From an uncultured Bacilli bacterium (GTDB lineage: Bacteria > Bacillota_I > Bacilli_A > RF39 > UBA660): a DNA stretch of 46,243 nucleotides. The stretch spans positions 1 through 46,243 of the forward strand of contig CAJUNG010000007.1 in assembly GCA_910587725.1 (NCBI GenBank), in the 5' to 3' direction. This document shows positions 40,449 to 46,243 of the stretch, one piece after another; position 1 is the first letter of the stretch; every line of letters starts with the position of its first letter. Position numbers and translations under genes: made by a program. The notes beneath the pieces were generated by a model that ran no database searches, had not been told where the DNA came from, and saw only the letters and a list, made by a program, of their open reading frames with translations.

Positions 40449-41529
40449 TTATTTCAAACCCTCTTTCTCTGTTTTTCTTTTTGACTACTTTTTTCGCTTT
40501 TGGCGACTCTTCAAAAAATAGTTTTTTTATCCATTGGTTTATCCTTTTTTTCACAATCAAATATTGTAATGAAAAAACATTATTATTCTCCGTATTTTCT
40601 TGGGTTCGATTTAAATATACCCAAAAATCGTCAGTAAAAAATATTTCTTCCAAATGATTTTCTGTAATTACTTCTTTTAAAATCGCAAATCCTTCTATAC
40701 TTAATAATTCATATTCTTCGGTTAACTTTGTTAATTCCTGGTATACTTTCTCTTTTTGTTCCTCATTATAATATCTTTGATATCTATTCCATCTTTTTAA
40801 ATAAAATTCCATGGTTTCTTCTAATTCTTTTAAAGTTTGAGGATATACGGTAACATAGGTTGCTAAATAAGCATCCTCTTGATTAATTAAATCCATTAAA
40901 ATTTCGCGAATTCCAAAGTTTTCAGCTTCTTCTTTTGTTTTAAACTTTTGATGGAGGAGTTTTTCTAAATCATTTTCCTTAGGAATGATTTCCATGGCCA
41001 TCCTTTTAGCAAAATACGCTTGGATGATTTCACTTTGTGAGTAAAAGTCAAGAATATAGACAAAGCCTTTGCCTAATTCGTCCTTCAGATTAGGCTGCTC
41101 AATAAGAGTCATCTCCATTTGAACTCGTAGCTCTTGATAGAAGGATTCTAGCTTTAATGCATGTTCTATAAAATCCAATTCCTCGCTTCTTTTTATTTTC
41201 TGAAGAAGTAATATTAAAATTTCTATGCTGTCGATTGGCATATTAACAATACTTTGTTCCATTATATTTTGTGATTCTAAATAGAAGTTTCCCACCTGTT
41301 GTAAAAAAGATGTCTCATCGGGAAACATTTCTAACAGAAACTTCACGAATTTAGAACTATTTTTCACTTCTTCATCACAACATCGATATAAATTAATGTC
41401 TCTGGTAAAACGAATTACCTCTATCATAAAATTCTCATCTTTTTCTAATTCATCTAATCTCTTTTCATCGATTTCAGAGCCCCTAATATAGTCAAAAATC
41501 TCATGTTTTTTATACTTTGATGTCATCAT
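40435..41529 (-). CDS. Unknown helical protein (364 aa)
   Basis: The product is almost all-helical, acidic in the body (many Glu/Leu heptads) and basic at the very C-terminus (SPKAKKVVKKKNRERG). No catalytic motif or membrane segment is visible. A start at 41529 or 41526 follows GGGGGAG. It has a near-consensus promoter of its own and is the first gene of a two-gene operon. Confidence 0.72.
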   Translation of the reverse strand: MMTSKYKKHEIFDYIRGSEIDEKRLDELEKDENFMIEVIRFTRDINLYRCCDEEVKNSSKFVKFLLEMFPDETSFLQQVGNFYLESQNIMEQSIVNMPIDSIEILILLLQKIKRSEELDFIEHALKLESFYQELRVQMEMTLIEQPNLKDELGKGFVYILDFYSQSEIIQAYFAKRMAMEIIPKENDLEKLLHQKFKTKEEAENFGIREILMDLINQEDAYLATYVTVYPQTLKELEETMEFYLKRWNRYQRYYNEEQKEKVYQELTKLTEEYELLSIEGFAILKEVITENHLEEIFFTDDFWVYLNRTQENTENNNVFSLQYLIVKKRINQWIKKLFFEESPKAKKVVKKKNRERGFEINGFQ

Positions 41530-41556
41530 TCATTCTCCCCCATTTCATTTTTGGCT

Positions 41557-41585
41557 ATTTTATCGCAAATTTGGAAGAATGTCAA
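41557..41585 (-). promoter_or_regulatory. Promoter of the unknown two-gene operon
   Basis: TTGACA (41580-41585) and TAAAAT (41557-41562) are 17 bp apart, close to the sigma-A consensus. Confidence 0.85.
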
Positions 41586-41612
41586 TTTTTTTTCGTTCTA
41601 TTCAAAAATTTA

Positions 41613-42503
41613 TTACTTTTTCCGAAGGTGGGCAACAAAGAATCCCTCATATGTTTCATCAGGGCAAACACAAATCGTTCCTTCAATTGTTGTAGGTAAC
41701 AATTTTGCAGGAGAAAAGTCTTTCTCAATAGGGATAATTTCGACTTGATTCGTTTTTAATGCTTCCTGAATAATCTCTTCATTTTCACACTTTAAAATAG
41801 AACAAGTAGAATAAGTAATTTCTCCTCCCTTTTTTACGATTGCGATTGCTTTTTTCAATAGAGTTCTTTCTCGATGAATGGATTTTTCTACAAGTTCTTT
41901 GCTAAATCCGCTTTGCTCTATATCACTATTTTTTAATGTCCCACTTCCACTACAAGGAGCATCTAATAATACTTTGTCAAATTTAAGATCTTCACTTAAA
42001 TTTCTGGCATCCATTACTAAGACACTCACTTTGGTTGCCCCTTGATGAAATAAGTTATATTTTAATCGCTCTGAACGAAGTTTATCTTTTTCTACCGCGG
42101 TGATTAAGGCTTCTCCATTGGAGAGATTAAACATTTCTGTTGTTTTTGAACCAGGGGATGCAGCCATATCTAATACTAGCTCTTGCTTTTTTGCATCCAC
42201 GATGAAGGGAGGAATTTGTGAGGATAAATTTTGAAGATAAATTTCTCCTTGTTGATATATTTCTAGTTTCTTTAATGTTTCTTCTGCCTCTGTTTCTAAA
42301 ACGATGCCATCTTTATTCCAAGGAACGGTTTGATAGTTGAGATGATTTTTTTCTAATATCTCTTCGATTTTTTCTTTCGTTGTTTTTCGTGTATTGATTC
42401 GTAGAGTCGTCTTTTTAGGAACCAATCCTTCTAAAATCTGTTTCTTGGTAACCCTATCATAATCTTCTTGTAACTTTGTTTCTAAAAATTCTCTTGATTC
42501 CAT
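41613..42503 (-). CDS. RNA m5C methyltransferase, RsmB/RsmF (NOL1/NOP2/Sun) family
   Basis: The 296-residue SAM-dependent enzyme has motif I DMAASPGSKTTEM, the catalytic-region motif IV DAPCSGSG and motif VI TYSTCSI with the second cysteine. An N-terminal RNA-binding part (LRINTRKT) is present, but the C-terminal PUA-like extension of longer RsmF proteins is missing. The likely target is rRNA or tRNA cytosine; which one cannot be told. The gene is 40 bases behind the ABC-2 permease genes. Confidence 0.93.
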   Translation of the reverse strand: MESREFLETKLQEDYDRVTKKQILEGLVPKKTTLRINTRKTTKEKIEEILEKNHLNYQTVPWNKDGIVLETEAEETLKKLEIYQQGEIYLQNLSSQIPPFIVDAKKQELVLDMAASPGSKTTEMFNLSNGEALITAVEKDKLRSERLKYNLFHQGATKVSVLVMDARNLSEDLKFDKVLLDAPCSGSGTLKNSDIEQSGFSKELVEKSIHRERTLLKKAIAIVKKGGEITYSTCSILKCENEEIIQEALKTNQVEIIPIEKDFSPAKLLPTTIEGTICVCPDETYEGFFVAHLRKK

Positions 42504-42543
42504 TTTTTTCCTTCTTTCTTTTTGCCTTTTTAGACATTTCGAT

Positions 42544-43689
42544 TTATTTGATTCTCTGTTTTCTTTTGGTCACTTCATGATTTAGGAAAATAAATAAAAG
42601 TGCAAATAAAACTAAAACACTACTATTGAACAAAATTTGTTTGCATGATGAAAAGTTGACAACTTCTAATGTCTTTAAATATTCATTTGTGTGAATATAC
42701 CAGTAAGATGGTAAAACTCTAGCAATTTGCAATACGCTTTTTGGAAGCACACTCATGGGAACAAAACTACCACAAAGGAAGCTTGAGCCAAGAGCAATTA
42801 CATTGACTACCCCATTGATTGCTTCTTTATTATCGATTAGTGAACTGAGTAAAAAAGAAAGGGTTAAGCAAACCAAGGTGAAGAGGAAGGAATTAAGGAT
42901 AAAGAAAACTCCATGAATTTCAAAGATTGAATTTCCTAACATAACGATACTTAAGAGAACATAAACGAGCCATAAAACGATAGCAAATAAACTATTGGCA
43001 ATGAAAAGACTACGATTATATTGTTTTAAAGGAAGGCTACTAATGATGGTTCTTTTCTTTACTAAGTCTTTTTGAAAGCTACTAAGAATTAAACAAATAA
43101 CATAGATGCATCCTCCTAAAAGTGCATAATTGGCAAAATTATAAAAGGTCGCAATCTCAGATAACGAATCACTATCTAAGGTCGAAGTCATTTCTACTTC
43201 CACCTCTTCTTTTAACGTATGACTTATTTTTTCTAATAATTCTTCTTCATTAAAATACGTTAAGTAAATATTTGCCGTATTCATATATCGTTCTAATAAT
43301 TCCTCTGTTAGACTTGCTTCATAATCGCCGACGCTTTTTACTTCTAATTTGGGTTGACGATTTTTCAAAAAATCTTCGGTAAAACCTTTAGGAATTTCGA
43401 CTACATAGCTAATATCTCTATAGAATAAGGCATCTTCTATCGTAATATTTTTCTCGTTTAACGTTTTGATATTGGTATTTTCTTCTAAATAGGAAATTAA
43501 ATTTTTGGTTAAGGTGCCTGATTCATCATGATTAATTATATAAATATCTGGTTTTACTTTGGTAAAATTCATTTGTTCACGATTCGATTCTAAACTAAAG
43601 GCGCCAAAGAAGATTAAGCAAACCGTATAGATGATAATGGGTACTTTACATTTGTCTAGTACTTTTAAATAAGCTTTAAATACTGTCAT
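42544..43689 (-). CDS. ABC-2 type permease, second subunit
   Basis: The 381-residue product has a first membrane helix at about 17-35, a long extracytoplasmic region (about 36-180, with DIYIINHDESGTLTKNLI), and five or six C-terminal helices. This is the ABC-2 (YhgE/NatB/LnrM-like) layout. It overlaps the other permease gene by 14 bases. With the ATPase it forms a three-gene export system of LnrLMN type. Confidence 0.9.
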   Translation of the reverse strand: MTVFKAYLKVLDKCKVPIIIYTVCLIFFGAFSLESNREQMNFTKVKPDIYIINHDESGTLTKNLISYLEENTNIKTLNEKNITIEDALFYRDISYVVEIPKGFTEDFLKNRQPKLEVKSVGDYEASLTEELLERYMNTANIYLTYFNEEELLEKISHTLKEEVEVEMTSTLDSDSLSEIATFYNFANYALLGGCIYVICLILSSFQKDLVKKRTIISSLPLKQYNRSLFIANSLFAIVLWLVYVLLSIVMLGNSIFEIHGVFFILNSFLFTLVCLTLSFLLSSLIDNKEAINGVVNVIALGSSFLCGSFVPMSVLPKSVLQIARVLPSYWYIHTNEYLKTLEVVNFSSCKQILFNSSVLVLFALLFIFLNHEVTKRKQRIK

Positions 43690-44866
43690 ATTGTTGCCTC
43701 CTTAACGTGTGAACCGATATTCCAATGAGGATGATGGCAATGAGGAGTAAACTGAAAATATTTTCAAAATATCTACTGAAATCGTTATTATAATAGAGAG
43801 AATAAAAGCCATCAGTAATTCTACTTGCCGGGTTTATCTGATTAATGAAAGGGATATTACTATCGACAATATATTTCATGCTAACTCCCATCATTCCTGA
43901 TAAGAAACAAGTAAACATGGTGAGGGAAATAAGAATTCCTGTTTTGGTATTTTCAGAAGCCTTACTGATGGTAGCAATGAAAACACCAAGAGATAATCCC
44001 GTAAGAGAGGAAACGAAAAGTAGTAGAACAATTCCTGGGATATTTTCTCCATAATCTACATGAAGAACAAAAATGGTGAAGAAGAAAAGGAGAAAAATTC
44101 CAACCAGTTGGACAAGGTAACTGGCAATTACACTACCAATAACTAATTTTTTCTTAGGTTCTGGACTTACGGCAACGCGTTTTCCTTTACTGCTCATGTT
44201 TGCTAAGATTTGGTTTATTGAAATCAAGCCAAAGATTCCTCCATATAAAGCACTCATCGCTAATAAAGTATAAAATTCTATCATTGTGTAACTTAATTTT
44301 TTTGGAGATTTATCTATTGTGTTGGTGTTTTGTCGTTGTAAATTTATTTCTTCAATAATTTTCTGATAGATTTTATCATAGGTTACTTCTGGATTAGAAA
44401 ATTCTTCTTTTGACATCTCTGCCATCTTTTCCTCCGCAATATTCATTAAAATACTTTGATTTTCAACGATTTGTTCCATCACCTGTTTCGTAATTGTACT
44501 TTCGATACTGTTTGAATGAATGACTACTTTCGGTTTTTCTTGTAGGAGGATATAAGCGGTAATCTTTTTATTTTTTAAAGATTCTTCTGCGTTTTCTAAG
44601 GATAGGTCGTGAAGATGAAAGATGGCATTTTCATCGTCTTCATTTCCTAACATTTCAAGTGCAGCTTTCATGGACTTTGTCATCATATTCTCTTCATTAG
44701 TAACAACCCCAACTTCAATCGCTTGAAATTTCTCACTTGTTTCAATATTAGAAAATGCCATATGAAAAAATATTCCTAAAATAATGGGAAAGGCGAACGT
44801 CCAAAAAATTAACATTTTATTTTTGATTAATATTTTTAACGCATATTTGAAATGATGAAGTCGCAT
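43676..44866 (-). CDS. ABC-2 type permease, first subunit
   Basis: The 396-residue product has the same topology as its neighbour: helix 1 at about 18-35, an extracytoplasmic loop to about 200, then six helices with the ABC-2 segment ISPEP-like AVSPEPKKKLVIGSV. It overlaps the ATPase gene in a TAATG junction. The two permeases probably form a heterodimer. Confidence 0.9.
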   Translation of the reverse strand: MRLHHFKYALKILIKNKMLIFWTFAFPIILGIFFHMAFSNIETSEKFQAIEVGVVTNEENMMTKSMKAALEMLGNEDDENAIFHLHDLSLENAEESLKNKKITAYILLQEKPKVVIHSNSIESTITKQVMEQIVENQSILMNIAEEKMAEMSKEEFSNPEVTYDKIYQKIIEEINLQRQNTNTIDKSPKKLSYTMIEFYTLLAMSALYGGIFGLISINQILANMSSKGKRVAVSPEPKKKLVIGSVIASYLVQLVGIFLLFFFTIFVLHVDYGENIPGIVLLLFVSSLTGLSLGVFIATISKASENTKTGILISLTMFTCFLSGMMGVSMKYIVDSNIPFINQINPASRITDGFYSLYYNNDFSRYFENIFSLLLIAIILIGISVHTLRRQQYDSI

Positions 44867-45819
44867 TAGTCTCTAAGCTCCTTCCCTGTAAGTTCTAAGA
44901 ATACATCGTTTAGCGTCGGTGGCATCATCAAGATATGCTGATAAGAAATGTTGAAGTCTTTTAGTCTATCCATTAGTGTTTCTAGAATCTCTGTTCCATT
45001 TTCTGCAGTTATCAAAAGGGTATGATTTTCAAAACTAGCGGCAATTACACCTTGTAATTTTTGAATTTTCTTTAATAGTTTTTCTTTTGTTTCTTCTTCT
45101 AAATTCATGATTTGTACACTTATTTTTTCGTGATTATGGGCAAGAGCTTTCACTTCATCCATCGTCCCACTAGCAATGATTTTTCCTTGGTCCATAATAA
45201 TGATTCTGTCGCAAAGAAGTTCTACTTCTTCCATATAGTGTGTAGTATAAATAATGGTGGCTCCTTCTTCTCTTAAGCGCTTAATTCCATCTAAAATATG
45301 ATTTCTACTTTGTGGGTCAACGGCAACCGTTGGTTCATCAAAAAAGATAAGACTTGGTTTATGGGCAATTCCACAAGCAATGTTTAATCGTCTTAATAGC
45401 CCTCCAGATAATTGTTTGGGATAGTATTTTTTATAATCCTCTAAGCCTACTAATTTGCAAGCATCTTCGATACATTTCTTTCGTTTTTCTTTTTCTTTGA
45501 TATAAAGTCCACAAAAATAATCGATATTTTCTATTACCGTCAATTCATCAAAAAGAGCAACATCTTGAAAGACAACACCAATTTTTTGTTTAATATCATA
45601 GGCATTAGGTGTCATTTTTTTATCAAAAATTTTGATTTCACCTTCATTGATAGTGAGTAATGATAATAAGCAGTTAATCGTAGTTGACTTTCCACATCCA
45701 TTCGGTCCTAAAAGTCCTAAAATTTCGCCTTCTTTGACTTCAAAAGACAGATGGTCAACAGCGATATTTTCTTTATATTTTTTGGTTAGATTTTTTACTT
45801 CAATAATATTTTTAGTCAT
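44866..45819 (-). CDS. ABC transporter ATPase of the ABC-2 export system
   Basis: The 317-residue product has Walker A GPNGCGKST, the Q-loop VVFQD, signature LSGGL, Walker B LIFFDEPT, and His switch TTHYMEE. A C-terminal domain of about 90 residues ends with PPTLNDVFLELTGKEL, typical of drug or lantibiotic ABC-2 ATPases. ATG 45819 follows GAAAGGAAC; the longer frame to 45900 lies in the leader. Substrate unknown; resistance to membrane-active compounds is a fair guess by family. Confidence 0.93.
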   Translation of the reverse strand: MTKNIIEVKNLTKKYKENIAVDHLSFEVKEGEILGLLGPNGCGKSTTINCLLSLLTINEGEIKIFDKKMTPNAYDIKQKIGVVFQDVALFDELTVIENIDYFCGLYIKEKEKRKKCIEDACKLVGLEDYKKYYPKQLSGGLLRRLNIACGIAHKPSLIFFDEPTVAVDPQSRNHILDGIKRLREEGATIIYTTHYMEEVELLCDRIIIMDQGKIIASGTMDEVKALAHNHEKISVQIMNLEEETKEKLLKKIQKLQGVIAASFENHTLLITAENGTEILETLMDRLKDFNISYQHILMMPPTLNDVFLELTGKELRD

Positions 45820-45938
45820 TTCAGAGTTCCTTTCTTTTTTCGTTCTATCTAGTGTATGCCCTTTTCTACTAGCTATGATTATAGAACAAAAACTTTGCAT
45901 CCATTTTTTGATTGACGTTATCTCGTAAATCTATATCC

Positions 45939-45967
45939 ATTATATATCATACTAGAGTCTATGTAAA
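45939..45967 (-). promoter_or_regulatory. Promoter of the ABC-2 operon
   Basis: TTTACA (45962-45967) and TATAAT (45939-45944) are 17 bp apart. The leader of about 110 nt before the ATPase start has no clear structure. Confidence 0.75.
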
Positions 45968-45996
45968 ATTTTTTTCTAATGTTTAAAAAGCAGTTC

Positions 45997-46030
45997 AAAA
46001 AAAGAAGCACATTTCTTCACACTTGCTTCT
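45997..46030 (-). terminator. Terminator of the partial gene at the right edge
   Basis: AGAAGCA pairs with TGCTTCT (7 bp) around a loop of 14 nt, followed by T7 on the minus strand. Confidence 0.8.
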
Positions 46031-46069
46031 ATTTTTTCCCGATAATCTGGATTTTCTTTTTTCCATAAG

Positions 46070-46243
46070 TTAACTACGAATCACTCGGTGGATATCCTGC
46101 ACTTTCATATTTGTGACTTTGGCAATCATGCTTACAGGAATGTTCTCACTCGCCATTTTGCTAATTAATTTATATCTCTCTTCAGTTCTTCCCTCATTTC
46201 TCGCATCAGAAATAAAGCTTTTTCTCATTCTTTCCTCTTCCTC
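46070..46243 (-). CDS. Partial 3' end, probable Rpn/PD-(D/E)XK nuclease family transposase-like protein
   Basis: Only the last 57 residues are inside the window, in frame from the very edge to TAA. They read EEEERMRKSFISDARNEG and continue with RTEERYKLISKM, then ASENIPVSMIAKVTNM and VQDIHRVIRS. A charged DARxEG stretch followed by a small helix-turn-helix-like tail is typical of the C-terminus of Rpn-type recombination-promoting nucleases, but the catalytic part is outside the window. Confidence 0.6.
   Translation of the reverse strand, partial: EEEERMRKSFISDARNEGRTEERYKLISKMASENIPVSMIAKVTNMKVQDIHRVIRS

Overview
The window is a compact, AT-rich, almost entirely minus-strand stretch of a chromosome from a spore-forming low-GC Bacillota. 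The evidence is cotJ spore-coat genes, SepF and a DivIVA-like protein, a T-box leader, strong TTGACA/TATAAT promoters with AGGAGG ribosome sites, and a type II IleS. I cannot resolve the lineage further; an uncultured gut Bacilli or Clostridia member is plausible. No prophage, IS element, CRISPR array, tRNA or rRNA gene is visible.

Layout. 1-2.4 kb: a class B penicillin-binding protein and a small unknown gene. 2.5-6 kb: a heterodimeric ABC exporter with one degenerate ATP site. 6-8.4 kb: a PadR regulator, a HAAS/DUF1700 membrane protein, a small membrane-anchored protein and RNase HII, translationally coupled. 8.5-17.9 kb: five tandem genes of about 600 codons. Each has a TasA/camelysin-like N-terminal secretion and display module and an FGE/C-type-lectin-like C-terminal domain whose last 60 residues are hypervariable. 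18-23.4 kb: efp, rpmG, a type II ileS and a Ca2+/Na+ antiporter, the last two behind an isoleucine T-box. 23.5-24.8 kb: a sixth TasA-type surface protein with a different head (DUF6273-like). A run of ten G lies inside the spacer of its promoter, which suggests phase variation. 24.8-29.8 kb: a divIVA-like gene and sepF, a VanZ-like gene and a membrane protein, then on the plus strand a PdaC-like deacetylase lipoprotein and a cotJA-cotJB fusion with cotJC. 29.9-31.7 kb: a stand-alone ClpA/B-type AAA+ ATPase and a small membrane protein. 32-39.7 kb: an NAD(P) salvage cluster (nrtR, pncC, nadK, nadD, nadE, a Nudix gene, pncB, pncA) with a repeated operator-like sequence at its promoter. 39.8-46.2 kb: two unknown proteins, an RNA m5C methyltransferase, an ABC-2 exporter (ATPase plus two permeases), and the 3' end of a probable Rpn/PD-(D/E)XK-type gene cut by the window edge.

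The most interesting system is the set of six TasA-type modular surface proteins. They share one membrane and display module and carry exchangeable heads. Two copies share an exact 385-bp block that stops at the edge of the hypervariable tail, so the array seems to undergo recombination or targeted diversification. The tail looks like the variable region of diversity-generating retroelement (DGR) target proteins. However, no reverse transcriptase or template repeat is in the window, and the differences are not limited to adenine positions. The sixth gene may instead be switched through its promoter tract.

Several starts were moved from the longest reading frame because the upstream GTG lies inside the Shine-Dalgarno sequence; these are noted gene by gene.
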